A DNA stretch of 64,000 bases, taken from the NCBI GenBank assembly GCA_949358305.1, contig OX442315.1, positions 36,792,427 to 36,856,426 on the forward strand, in the 5' to 3' direction. This stretch comes from Strigamia acuminata (taxonomy: Eukaryota > Arthropoda > Chilopoda > Geophilomorpha > Linotaeniidae). Both the position numbers and the translations under genes were made by a program. How positions within the stretch are numbered: position 1 is the first letter of the stretch; each line of letters begins with the position of its first letter. The notes beneath the pieces were generated by a model that searched no databases, was not told the DNA's origin, and was given only the letters and a program-made list of their open reading frames with translations. Positions 1 through 10,552 of this stretch are shown here, piece after piece.

Positions 1-157
1 ACTCGTTGAGTAGTAGCGATAGCGATGCACCGAATACCGGATCCAGATAGTTAATGAATATTAAAATCATAAAATACCGAATACTAACCAAATATTAAAA
101 TTATCGAATAAGGAATACTAGGTGCATTCATAAAGCCACTAAAACTTGAAAAATTTT

Positions 158-182
158 ACCAGTCTAAATTGTTTAGACTGGT
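158..182. repeat. short perfect hairpin
   Basis: ACCAGTCTAAA is followed by TTG and its exact complement, giving an 11-bp stem with a 3-nt loop. It may be the end of a small transposon remnant together with the 211-412 inverted repeat. Nothing else is known. Confidence 0.5.
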
Positions 183-210
183 TTATAAAATATAAACAAG
201 CTTATCTGTA

Positions 211-412
211 AACAAGCGCCTGGCGACAGGGGGTTCTGACCAATGAAATTACAGACACAAACCAGAAATGACTAATGCATGCTAACCATACCATGACTAA
301 ATACGAAGTGCCCATCACATTAAAAAAAACACCAGTGGGGTCAAGGGGCAAAAAACCAAGAAACAGTATTAGTCACTCCTGGCTGAGAAGCCCCCTGTCA
401 CCAGGCGTTACT
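211..412. repeat. inverted repeat, about 30-bp arms
   Basis: The left arm (about 211-240) contains CGCCTGGCGACAGGGGG. The right arm (about 383-412) is its imperfect reverse complement (CCCCCTGTCACCAGGCG). The arms enclose about 140 bp without an ORF. This looks like a decayed non-autonomous DNA element; I see no clear target duplication. Confidence 0.45.
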
Positions 413-523
413 TAACAGAAAGGGTCTATTGCCTCATTTCTGATAGCTTAGGTTTGGGGGACCGGCCCATTCAGGGAAAGTAGGGGGCTGACAAGGAGAC
501 CGCAGGAGTGTGTAATCCACAAA

Positions 524-915
524 TGTTAAATATTTTTTTTAAATAAAGTATTCACATGACCTAAACAATGTTTTTTTCTTATATTTAAACACAGCTCTCT
601 TTCACATTGTTTCAAACAGTTGCAACCCAGAATTCTTTACTGTGTGTTGTAAGACTACTTTTTTATTTTTTGAGTAAAAAGGCCAAAAAGGCCGGCTGCT
701 GGACATGTGACATCATGAATAGTGAATTGTGAATTATGAATTATGATAAAATTGGCCTTTTTACTCAAAAAATAAAAAAGTAGTGTTACAACACACAGTA
801 AAGAATTGTGTGTGTTGTAACTGTTTGAAACAATGTGAACGAGAAGTGCATTTAAATATAAGAAAAAAATATCGTTTAGGTCATGTGAATATTTTATTTT
901 AAAAAAATGTTAACA
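524..915. mobile_element. palindromic MITE-like element
   Basis: About 165-bp arms (524-688 and 750-915) are imperfect reverse complements. They share TGTTAA ends, a stretch reading ATTCACATGACCTAAAC, the segment around TTCTTTACTGTGTGTTGTAA, and the inner stretch GAGTAAAAAGGCC. The 60-bp centre has no ORF. Long terminal inverted repeats with no coding capacity fit a MITE or fold-back element. The exact ends and target duplication are uncertain. Confidence 0.6.
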
Positions 916-1229
916 ATAGTGTGGCGATGGAACCACTAAACACTACAGTATTCAGCATACCAACAATGCTGTCCATGCGATTTCTTAGCCGTGTGTAGGG
1001 TGAATTGGTTGCTGTGACATGCCCGCCAAGCATCGGCAGATGGGAGTTACCGATCCCTAGGTTAGGTTAAAGTTAAATAAAGTCCTAAACTACGTAAATT
1101 ATGCGAGCGAGCAAATTATTGGGTAACCCGTCACTCGAGACATGTTACAAGTATATCCATATTCATGCTGCTTCGGCAATCCTCTACTAGTACTTGTACA
1201 TGAATTTAAACATTGGTTTTGCACTTTAG

Positions 1230-2752
1230 TTAATCTACGAGCTGTACGGCTTCGCACCTCAAATATTGGCTACCTTTACAAATGGATTTTGTTACAATTA
1301 CATTTATGGTGAAATTATGACTAGAGAAACTGAGCGCCTACCACACACTTCAAAGTAGGTGAAATTTAAATTTCACTTACTGCTATTCAAATAAGTTTGC
1401 CTAATTTTCTCTTCAGGATTATTGCAAAACAACTTGCTCTTCTACATTCAACTGCAATTGACACAAACGTAATGCTACCATCGAAGATAAACCAGTACCA
1501 ACTGACAGTATTACCATTTGGATATCCAGAATCATTAAACAAGCCAGATGACGACGAGAGGCATTTGAACTAAAATGAACAATGTCACAACTCAAACTAA
1601 TATAACTTATATACATATTTTTTGATTATTTAGATTTCAGAAATATTTGCCAAAAAAAGATTTTGTAGAAGCTGAATGTACACGAGTAATTAATCGAATC
1701 AAAGAATTTGATATGGTGACTGTGCTATCCCATAATGATATGAGAGCCGAAAACCTCGTCTGGAATAAAGAATCAAGTACACTAGATCAGATCAGAGCTT
1801 AAAATCATGCCAGGCAGCTAGCTGACTTTAAGCTCTGCATCCCACCACATGTACCGTATTCAAAAAGTCCTTCATTTCTGCTTTATCTTCTTCTGTGAAT
1901 GCATATTTTAAAAATGTTCCGTTTTCCAAATGACTTTTCGAATGCAGCTACTAACATATAAGATATTTATTCAAAACGTAGAATTAACTCAGCATCTCTT
2001 ATGTTTTTAGACAAGATTACATTTGTAGATTGGGAATGTGCTGGAACAAGTCTTCAAGCAGCTGATATTGCCTACCATTTCTTTAGATTTGCAGGTATTG
2101 AGGACATGAATCTTTCGTTATATCCTGACAAAGACTTTCAAATGGAATGGCTGCACATATATTTGGAGACTTACTACTCCCAAACCAAAAAAGATGAAAA
2201 CAAGAATGTTTCTGATATCGATGTAGAAAGACTGTATATTCAAGTCAATACATATTACTTGGTAAGTATATTCAACTACTGTTTGCGCCCGGTATCTTCA
2301 TACTAAATCCGTACTGCGCATCCTATTCTGCGCAGACAATTTTCTAATTCCAGTTGTTATTTAGCAGTATTAAGCCTAATATTAGGCTTAATAATGCTAA
2401 AGTAAGGTAAACGAAAACACACTTAAACAAATTAAATTATTTAGATTTTACAATATTGTATATAGATTATTATAGTGGCAGAACTTAACAAGTTGTAGAA
2501 CTTTTTTTGCATGTTTTCCTGTATAGTTAAATCTAATACAAGCTGTGGCATCTGCTTCGTTTGCAAATGAAATGGATGATTTTCCTCTCGATTTGGTTGA
2601 GTGAGTTGAAAAAAAATTCCCTTAATAATAATAATTTACTTTTTCTTTTGTTACTTATTTAAAATTAATTTTTTTTTATTTTTAGAATTGCCATAAAAAG
2701 CTACAACGAATATTTGCGACTACGTGACTCAATTCTATCATTGAAAATTTAA
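1230..2752 (+). CDS. ethanolamine/choline kinase, 3' part of the gene
   Basis: Six exons join in frame: 1230-1354, 1417-1507, 1641-1776, 2011-2261, 2527-2600 and 2686-2752 (stop TAA), about 247 codons. Visible family motifs are the ATFTNGFCYNYIYGE segment in the first exon, the kinase HND motif in LSHNDMRAENLVWN (exon 3) and the metal-binding segment VDWECAGTSLQAADIAYHF (exon 4), followed by SLYP. The family transfers phosphate from ATP to ethanolamine or choline, the first cytosolic step of Kennedy-pathway phospholipid synthesis. HND supplies the catalytic Asp. The N-terminal ATP-binding exons are missing, so the gene is cut by the window start or truncated. The donors at 1508 (GTATTA) and 1777 (GTACAC) are weak and were chosen because frame and motif continuity demand them. 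Ethanolamine rather than choline kinase is a guess from overall similarity. Confidence 0.85.
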
Positions 2753-3742
2753 TTAACTAACACCAAATTGCTAAACACACATATGGTTTGTCTAAATTAC
2801 TGTAAACAAATGCAAATTAATGTATACGCGATGCAAATAAATACTTGAACTTGGAATATCAATTACAATTGTGCAATATTAAATGTAAATACTCATACAT
2901 TTCTGATTTCTAGGTTTATCTAAAATATACATTCTCCAGTATTTCTGTTAACACCAGTTCACCCTAATTTAAACTGTTGTGTACTCATAATACTATCTTT
3001 GCAATAGTCAAATCGTTTGCAACAATACACAGTTGCCAACCTCAACTCGCTGTTTTGATAATAAAATAGTCTTGATTCAAAATTAAGTGTGTTAACAGAG
3101 AACTTTAGGCACAAAATCATGAACAAAAAACAAAAAAAAAACAGCTTTTTCACTTATACCGGCATGTTTCACCAAGGACGACTACTCAAACTAGCAAAAC
3201 TGACATTTATTTTTTCCACGTTGGAAACGCGATACAGAAGGTCCAAAGTGAAATGGCAGACAGAATCAGATAAGTGTGAACTCCACTACAGAAGCGAGAA
3301 ATGACAGGCTGAGAGACCCAACACTGAAACAATGGATAATGGGCAAGAAAGTGGATTCGACACCACCTGGAGTTCGAGAAAGTTCGCCAATGGCAGACGC
3401 AACGTCACAGAGACATGTCTTGTATATTCTCATCAATAATTTCTCACTCTTTCCTATTAAAAACGTTTAAGCGCCCATACTCAGAAGAGCAAACCGTCTA
3501 GTCTGCACAACTCCAATTTTCAAGATTAGAACAAACCACAACTTCACAATCTTCATCCAAAATGGTAAGTTGACTACAACTTAAATGTTATAGACTCATT
3601 TCCTAGAATTTCTTTTTTACAATTTCTGTCTCCCCAATATCCCCGTTGGATTAATTCCCAGCTGGACTATTTCTAGAAATGTTTTTGCAACTTTAACATT
3701 TAAGTTGATAAACGTTTTCCTGTTGTCCTTTCAACTGAACGA
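2753..3742. other. intergenic, nothing firm
   Basis: No convincing exon. At 3563-3571 an ATG is immediately followed by a consensus donor (AAAATGGTAAGT), as in genes whose first coding exon is only the start codon, but I found no matching downstream exon. Confidence 0.4.
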
Positions 3743-3750
3743 CATATAAA
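3743..3750 (+). promoter_or_regulatory. TATA box of the first peptide gene
   Basis: CATATAAA lies 130 bp before the ATG at 3880. Comparable TATA motifs stand at similar distances before the peptide genes at 7673, 33621 and 34751. Confidence 0.55.
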
Positions 3751-3879
3751 CACAGTGTAATTGACCTCTAGATCAGTTGTTTACACATCTTACACAGCCC
3801 ACAAGCATACCTGCTGGCTAAAAAAACTAAAAGAACTACATTGAATTCATTCGCAACTCTCTCTATCTTTCCAAAGAAT

Positions 3880-4169
3880 ATGGCGATGGCAACCCAAGTG
3901 ATCGTGTGTCTGTTGTTGGCAGCGTGCATCTCTCTGCTTCAAACAGCCAAGGCCGAACATGACGAAACCACACTTCGAACTGTGGACAAGCTCCCCATGA
4001 GTAAGTACAATAGAAGAATACGTTTTCTGTCGATTTGATTTAATTGTGTTTCTCTATTAACTCAACAGCCAATTGCTATTTTTCCTGCAATGATAAATAT
4101 CCAAATCGAGTGGAAGAAGGTGTTGAAGATACAAATAATATCCAATGTCGATGTAAAATTAGAATCTAA
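3880..4169 (+). CDS. small secreted four-cysteine peptide (member 1)
   Basis: Exons 3880-4000 and 4069-4169 (68-bp intron, donor GTAAGT, phase 1) encode 73 aa. Exon 1 gives an N-terminal signal peptide, with hydrophobic core VIVCLLLAACISLL ending near AKA, and a short acidic propiece. Exon 2 gives the mature domain with cysteines in NCYFSC and QCRC, spacing C-x3-C-x19-C-x-C, so two disulfides are likely. It is one of nine intact paralogues in the window with the same architecture. Role unknown: I do not recognise the family. Secreted defence or signalling peptides are reasonable possibilities, not conclusions. An ATG two codons downstream is an alternative start and leaves the signal peptide intact. 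Confidence 0.8.
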
Positions 4170-4604
4170 GTGCAGAATGAAATTTGATTAAAGAAATTCT
4201 GTAATCAATAATTTAGTTTCCATTTCGTCTTTCACTATTTCAGCAGACCGCGTTTGTGCATTAATACACCGTAACGCAAAACTACAAATCTCTTTCCTTA
4301 CCTACCAAATTTATATAATCATATTAAACATTTTAACTTACTGCATAACGTTAGAAAATAAATGTGCCATTGGCAAAAAATAAATGCTTTTGTTAACAAT
4401 GCTTATTGCTAATCATAGTTGGTTGGGAGTCTTCATACCAAATTCACAGACTAAAATTTTAAAGATACCGGGAGCGGACTGTACAGTTGTGTTCAAAAAA
4501 ACTGGACCCTTACTCCATGCTGGCAATTGAAATTGGGAGTAATTTCGTGTTTTGCCACTAGGTTAAACACCAGACATCAACAAGTGACAATACTTGTATT
4601 AGCA

Positions 4605-5479
4605 TACTACTCAAAGACATGAAATTAGAATACCCTATATTTTTGAACTGTTAATATTTGAAATTTCTCAGAAACTATTTCTCATAAGTAAAAATGGTTT
4701 TAGGAGGATTTAAAGGATTGTTAGAGCTATCATTTCGTTAAAAGTTTTTTGGAAAATAATGAATAGTTAAAGAGAAAAAAATTAAAAACTCCAAAAAGTG
4801 ACAATTTACAATATTTCTCATAACTTGTAAACAGAATGAGATAAAATTAAAAACTAAACAGATTTGAGACCGTCTATATCTCAGGAAACTTTTCTAAATT
4901 GGATGTATGGATCTCCAAGGCCCTCAAAAAAAGCCACAATGGAGCTATGTAAAGGGGTAGAAAACCACTATTTTTCAAAAAATCGTGGCGAGCACAACTG
5001 TTGACGAATCGAAACGAAACTTTAGCATTGAAGCATTATTGTGTCGTACTATAACATGTTATAGTTATGACTTGATTCGTCAACAGTTGTGCTCGCCACG
5101 ATTTTTTGAAAAATAGTGGTTTTCTACCCCTTTACATAGCTCCATTGTGGCTTTTTTTGAAGGCCTTGGAGATCCATACATCCAATTTAGAAAAGTTTCC
5201 TGAGATATAGACGGTCTCAAATCTGTTTAGTTTTTAATTTTATCTCATTCTGTTTACAAGTTATGAGAAATATTGTAAATTGTCACTTTTTGGAGTTTTT
5301 AATTTTTTTCTCTTTAACTATTCATTATTTTCCAAAAAACTTTTAACGAAATGATAGCTCTAACAATTCTTTAAATCCTCCTAAAACCATTTTTACTTAT
5401 GAGAAATAGTTTCTGAGAAATTTCAAATATTAACAGTTCAAAAATATAGGGTATTCTAATTTCATGTCTTTGAGTAGTA
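4605..5479. repeat. 875-bp near-perfect palindrome (406-bp arms)
   Basis: Left arm 4605-5010 and right arm 5074-5479 are reverse complements of equal length; I saw only two mismatches. The 63-bp spacer itself contains the perfect palindrome CTATAACATGTTATAG (5050-5065). No ORF spans the arms and no target duplication is evident. It lies between two peptide genes. It could be a fold-back transposon, a recent inverted duplication by template switching, or an assembly chimaera. Confidence 0.85.
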
Positions 5480-5532
5480 CAGCATTAGGTAAAATTAATT
5501 TTCTACAGCTGTTAAGTTGGGTCATTCTTTTC

Positions 5533-6200
5533 CCTAAAGCCCTTGACAGCGCACGAAAGATTACCAAACAACGGAAGTGGAGGAGATAAAAACAAAAAAA
5601 AAACCTTGCCAAACATACACTTCGTGCCCTTTATATACAATATTTCAAAAACATTTATGTATTATAATTTGATAAACAGCTTCCGTATGTCGTTTTATCA
5701 CAAATGGTGTCTAAAAATAGGAGTTCTAAAACACTCCCACTCACACATCCGTTTTAATAATTTAAATTCACTTACATTAATTTCTGTTTCTTCTCTCCTT
5801 TTAATATCCATTTGAAATGGCTTCCAAAATTATAATTTTTACTTTCTTGACAGTGTGCATCATCCCGCTTCAAACAAGGGAGTCCCAAGGTGAGATAGTT
5901 GTTTTACCTAAAACAGTGAACAGATAGACTAAGAAGTTGCAGCACAATTTTAACATTATTTCATCAGCCTACTTTCCTGATTGCAACAGTTGGTTGCTAC
6001 CTCTCATGCAATCACTACTATCCAAATCGTGTGGAAAAGGAAAACGCTTCCGATTTTGGACTTCAATGTCGATGTCAAATTCGAGCCTAAAATTTCCATT
6101 ACTGTATGTCAGCCCAATAAAAGAATTTTTACTGTGAAATTGATTGTCACTTACTGTTTTAACCATTATACACATACAATATAAGTGAATTTTTACGGTA
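5533..6200 (+). repeat. duplicated gene unit (partner 7371-8050)
   Basis: The promoter, the signal-peptide exon and the cysteine exon of the genes at 5817 and 7673 lie in a direct duplication. Long matches include the stretch around CGGAAGTGGAGGAGATAAAAA and TTTGATAAACAGCTTCC upstream, then both exons. The 3' flanks also align (GGTCTAATAAAAGAAT versus GCCCAATAAAAGAAT). The pair documents recent tandem expansion of the family. Confidence 0.75.
5817..6090 (+). CDS. small secreted four-cysteine peptide (member 2), relocated splice donor
   Basis: The likely structure is exon 5817-5889 joined to 5990-6090 (57 aa). Exon 1 encodes a signal peptide (MASKIIIFTFLTVC). Exon 2 encodes GCYLSC and QCRC with 19 residues between, nearly identical to the gene at 7673. 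At the paralogous donor position the GT is missing and reading on meets a TAG stop (5923-5925). A strong AAG|GTGAGA donor exists earlier, at 5890, in the same phase 1, so a shorter protein lacking the propiece can still be made. The TATA box of the paralogue is replaced by TCTAAAAAT. The gene is either rescued by the new donor or a young pseudogene. Confidence 0.6.
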
Positions 6201-6299
6201 TAACCCAAATTTTCCTCTTTTTTTCATGCTATGAGCTGTTGTTCGATGAAACTCAATAGAAAATTGTTCACGGCATTCTGGTGGCGATCATTTCTCAGA

Positions 6300-6430
6300 T
6301 TTCTGGCTTTGCAATATCCTCTTTTAGCCCACAAGTAAACCTCCTACTAAAAAAAAATTTATACACATAAATTGGCATAGACAACAAAGATAATTCAAAT
6401 CATGAACAAGCTACCAATATGTAAGTACAG
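6300..6430 (+). pseudogene. remnant of a peptide-gene exon 1
   Basis: The segment around GCCCACAAGTAAACCT, and then AACAAGCTACCAATATGTAAGTACA, matches the leader and the exon-1 end of the gene at 3880 (GCCCACAAGCATACCT; GACAAGCTCCCCATGAGTAAGTACA). The signal-peptide part is missing, and the downstream sequence after CTACAG at about 6522 no longer encodes the cysteine motif. A decayed family copy. Confidence 0.55.
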
Positions 6431-7370
6431 TATAAGGATTAGACTTTTAGATTGCATTATTTAATTCATTCTTCCAAGTCCCTCAGCATAGGTCAGAAGC
6501 AATACAGTTTAACTCTACAGCCAGGTTTCGTACCAAGTGTTTGCATGGTGATGCAGTATTTCTTTAATTCATGCATTGAGTGATTAATTTCCCCACTCAA
6601 CTGTTTGTGTGTCTCCTAACAGTGGAGTATTTTTCATCTGTGTTTATTATTGAATGCGCATCTAATAATTGTAAGCTTGGTTTCAAGTGTTAAGTTGTTA
6701 AATTAGCAATGACTTATGTTTTATATAATCACTTTCCAAGCTACGAATAGTGTTTCAGTTGTTTGTATTTTTCAAGTTATGTTATTGTCATTTCATGCTT
6801 TCCCGTTGTAAAATTTGTTCTTTGTTTTCCAATATCTATTTTTGGACACACGTGGAATGCTTGTAATTGTAAACCGTGTGCTCACTTGTCACGTGTCTTT
6901 GGGCCAAGCTGGTCCCATGTTATGCAGAAATAAAGATGGCTGCAATTTTGCAAAGTTCCTGCAAAAGTCTCCCAAGTTGTTTTTACTCACCAAACCAACA
7001 TTTTTCTTCAACACTTATGCTGGAGACATACTAGCGATTTTTAAGTCAGAAAAAATGACGTCACATCCGCTTTTCATCGCTTAGCAGTTCTTTCATAGCG
7101 CGATTTTGATAGTACATGCACCAATGTACCATTTTGATCGCAACCAATCAGTTGATACCAGGTCTCAACATCAAAGATTTTATTTCATTTCCCCGTTTTT
7201 ATGTGTTCTTCACTGCCTGGACGCCTGTGATCCCTGCGCATCTTTCGAATCCAAATTCGAATCTCTTGAGAAGCAGATTCTGATTCTCATAGCCACCGCA
7301 GCGGGTACAGGCTAGCTTTGTTACAGCTATGAAAAAATGGTAATTGAATGGCTAGGGCCACAATTTTTCC
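6431..7370. other. intergenic, no gene seen
   Basis: About 940 bp with short open frames but no splice-compatible exon, signal peptide or recognisable domain. Confidence 0.5.
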
Positions 7371-7536
7371 TAAAGCCCTGTCAGCATACGAAGGATTATG
7401 GATTACCAACGGAAGTGGAGGAGATAAAAACATAAATAAATAATCTTGCCAAACTTACACTTCATGCCCTTTACTTCGAAAGACATTTAGGTAGTTTGAT
7501 AAACAGCTTCCTTTTGTCCTTTCAAAACGAGTGGTG

Positions 7537-7546
7537 TATATAAAAG
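7537..7546 (+). promoter_or_regulatory. TATA box of peptide gene at 7673
   Basis: TATATAAAAG is a strong TATA match 127 bp before the ATG. Confidence 0.65.
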
Positions 7547-7672
7547 CGGATACATTAACTTCCCAGTCACATCTTTACGCATCAACTAAATCAAGTACAC
7601 AACAAGGTTTAAAAAAAATGAAATTCACTTCCATTAATTCGTGTTTCTTATGTCTTTTCAGTACCATTTGAG

Positions 7673-7940
7673 ATGGCATCCAAACTTATCGTTTGTACCT
7701 TTTTGGCACTGTGCATCGTCCTGCTTCAAACCAATGAGTCCCAGGGCGCGATAACTTCTACTAAAACAGTCGACAGAATTGGAAGTTGTAAGTATAAGTT
7801 GTATTTGAGCAGTTTCTGTGTGCTTACTAGTACTTATTCCAATAGTTGGTTGCTACATGTCATGCAATCACCACTATCCAAACCGAGTGGAAGACTCTAC
7901 CGATTTTGGAGTTCAGTGCCAATGTCAAATTCGCGCCTAA
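7673..7940 (+). CDS. small secreted four-cysteine peptide (member 3)
   Basis: Exons 7673-7787 and 7846-7940 (58-bp intron, donor GTAAGT, phase 1) give 69 aa. The signal peptide (LIVCTFLALCIVLLQ) is followed by a short propiece. The mature domain carries GCYMSC and QCQC with spacing C-x3-C-x17-C-x-C, and YPNRVE is shared with members 1 and 2. The TATA box, donor and acceptor are intact, so this is the functional partner of the damaged gene at 5817. Function unknown. Confidence 0.8.
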
Positions 7941-8464
7941 AACTTTCATTGTTGCAAGTCGGTCTAATAAAAGAATATTTACTGTGAAATTGGTTGTTAG
8001 TGACTGATTTAATCATTAAATACATACATTGCGAGTAAATATTGACGTTAGTTTCCTACATTTTTTTCATTTTTTTAACCCTTGTCCGATGTAACAACAA
8101 CATGAAATAATATTTGCTGCATTCTAGTGGCGAAACGCAAAAGTAACCTGAAAAACTCGATTCGTTGTCATTGGTCAGAAATAAAAATTATTAATATTGT
8201 TTTCATTTTATAAAAATATCTGTAATATTAAAAAATTCCAAACAAAAATTATGTTCTTATTAAACATTAATTCTCAGTTGCGTATTAAACTCTAACAGGA
8301 ATTCTGACAGAATTTAATTTTTGATGTATAAGCTTAAGCTACAACCATAATATTAATGCTGTAACAATGATATTCTACCAAGGACAATGCTTTTGGTATC
8401 ATATTAATGGATTTTTCCATGTATTTCTCCTAAAATATTATAAGAAAATTACGAAATTATTGAT

Positions 8465-9386
8465 ATGAATTTGAACGTCCATATTTTAATCATTGGTATA
8501 TTTTTCACAATATTACTATTCAATGAAGTGCTTGCATTTGAAACCACTGGAGTGACACCCGAAAAAATTGGACGGAATTCTAAAATTGAAAAGCTAAATA
8601 AACCTGTTGAAAACGTGACCGATAACAACAGTAATGGTTCAAATCCTTCGAAATCACATTTTTATGAAAACGACGACGATGATTATACTAGTGGTAGAAG
8701 AATTAATGTTAAAAATGTTTCAGTCAAAATGCTGGTCATCAAAAAGATACTTCGCAGTAAGTATCAACAGAAGTAAACAAATGCATAGCCCTATTTTCCC
8801 AGGCATAGCTGCTAAATTTTGATGGTAACTGGTAAACCAATTGGTGGAGTACTTGCCGCACAAATTGTCAAATTTGTCGATACACTTTTGAAAAGTTTAA
8901 GTTTGACAAAATATTTCTAAAATTTTTAAGAATTCTCAAATATATCAAAATATATATACTTTTTTTTTAAATTTTCTAATGTATCAAAATATTTTTTTTA
9001 ATTCTCAAATTTTGCAAAATGTATATTTTTTTAATTCTCAAAGTTGTCAAAATATATACATATTTTAATTCTAAAATTTGTCGGTAGCGGCACGCCACTT
9101 AAACCAGTATGGTATGTAATATGAGGCTATTCTAATCAAATAATCATTGCAGTCATACTTGAGTATAATTTTATACTTCTAGTAATGATACAAACAATTT
9201 GAGGAAGAATAATGATAATTTTTTTTACAAAAATTGTTAGAAGCGACGTGTTTTCACCAATGTCGACAAGCCTTTGAAACTTCTCACATAGTTCTTAAAG
9301 GTTTTGAAGCCAGTGGTTACCATAAAGGCAAATATTGTATTTGTCAGGTGGTTAAAAGTAAACTACTGGTGCATGTAGGCAAATAA
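8465..9386 (+). CDS. secreted four-cysteine protein with long acidic linker (member 4)
   Basis: Exons 8465-8756 and 9241-9386 (484-bp intron, GTAAGT/TTAG, phase 1) give 145 aa. The N-terminus is a clear signal peptide (VHILIIGIFFTILLF). Exon 1 then encodes an unusually long Asn/Ser/Asp-rich linker containing ENDDDDY and ends in a basic stretch. Exon 2 encodes TCFHQC and YCIC, spacing C-x3-C-x24-C-x-C, the family pattern. Intron position and phase match the other members. It could be a precursor whose acidic segment is removed by proteolysis; that is inference. The basic run after the linker is compatible with processing. Confidence 0.65.
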
Positions 9387-9764
9387 GAACAATTAATTCT
9401 GTTAAAATTAATACCAATTCTTTTAAATTGTTATTTGAGTTTTCTTCAACCTTGGACGAACACTTTGAAAATTGTTTTTCTAAAAAAATTGTTTAGTGTT
9501 TTATTATTGTTATTACTCTAATAAGTTATTATTAAAGTATCCACAATATTAATTTTGATTTTTAACAAAACCATATTTCAAAACATAAAATACTTGTACA
9601 ACCGAATACAATATATAAATTTTAGATACACAAACAATGGGCTGTAATTTTATTTTATCAAAATATACACAAACTCAGTTTACATACTCGTGTAAACAAA
9701 CCAAAAGGAAATAATAAATATTTCAATGTGTAATTCAGTATGTTTAAAATTCAGTCCTGGAATT

Positions 9765-10088
9765 ATGACTGGCTACGTTAAAAGATTGTTGGTTTATTCC
9801 TTCGTATTACTATTTGTCAGAAACATTGAGGCGACAAGGCTAAGTAAGCAAGTATTCTTTTTTTATAGTTTGGATTGCTTTTAAAGTTCTAGTAATTTTT
9901 ATTTTTAATTTTTTATTATAGTTAATGAAAACTCACTCTGTTTGAGATTGTGCAGGAATCATTACAAGTACAATCCAACAACAACTCTCCAACTTGAAGA
10001 CACAAATTGCAGGTGCACAATTGGTCAATGCAGTTTTATCAGAGTGACTAAAAGAAAGCCCAAAGATCCAAAATTTATTTTTGACTAA
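9765..10088 (+). CDS. secreted cysteine-rich peptide (member 5)
   Basis: Exons 9765-9843 and 9922-10088 (78-bp intron, GTAAGC/ATAG, phase 1) give 81 aa. The signal peptide has the hydrophobic core LLVYSFVLLFV. Exon 2 contains LCLRLC and NCRC with 18 residues between, then an extra Cys in GQCSF and a basic, proline-containing tail (TKRKPKDPK) not seen in other members. An ATG upstream at 9740 is out of frame, so the ATG at 9765 directly preceding the hydrophobic segment was chosen. Confidence 0.7.
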
Positions 10089-10552
10089 GAAGAGAGAGAA
10101 TGAATAGAAAATTTCATTCGATTCAAAAATAAAACATAAATTTCACAAAAATAAAAAAAAATCTTTTAGCGTTTATTTTCAACATTGCAATTGTTTTAAA
10201 ATAATTTTTTTTTCTTTACTCCAAAATTCTTCCAAAAAAACTCTCATTAAAATTTATGAAAATCGATTTTATATATGTACAGAAAAATTCCAGATTTAAT
10301 TATAGGTGTGGCCTTGTATATATGGCCGCCATTTTCACAGTTCCCAAAATCGCCATCAGACTGCAGCGCCTTTAATTTTCCGCAATAAGCATGGCCCCTC
10401 ACGGCGCAATTTTTGTATATTTTTATGTTTTGAGAAGCATTTACACCCTTAAATATACCTCCAGTGAGTACTTTATAACCCGACCACTTATCCATTCAAT
10501 AGGAAGGAATTTCAGGATGAGTCTAACACTCTACGTCGCTCCAAGTTGAGTA

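Larger units (their letters stand above)
1..1229. other. repeat-rich flank, no exon recognised
   Basis: AT-rich sequence with three small inverted-repeat structures (listed separately) and no convincing exon. The 5' exons of the kinase gene that starts at 1230 should lie upstream of the window or be hidden here, but I could not find a splice-compatible exon between 916 and 1229. Confidence 0.5.

Noticed and set aside
3089-3470. Two overlapping short frames upstream of peptide gene 1
   Set aside because: Low-complexity lysine-rich start, no domain, no promoter.
10247-10495. 82-codon minus-strand frame
   Set aside because: No signal peptide, splice sites or domain. It probably overlaps the promoter region of the gene at 10553.
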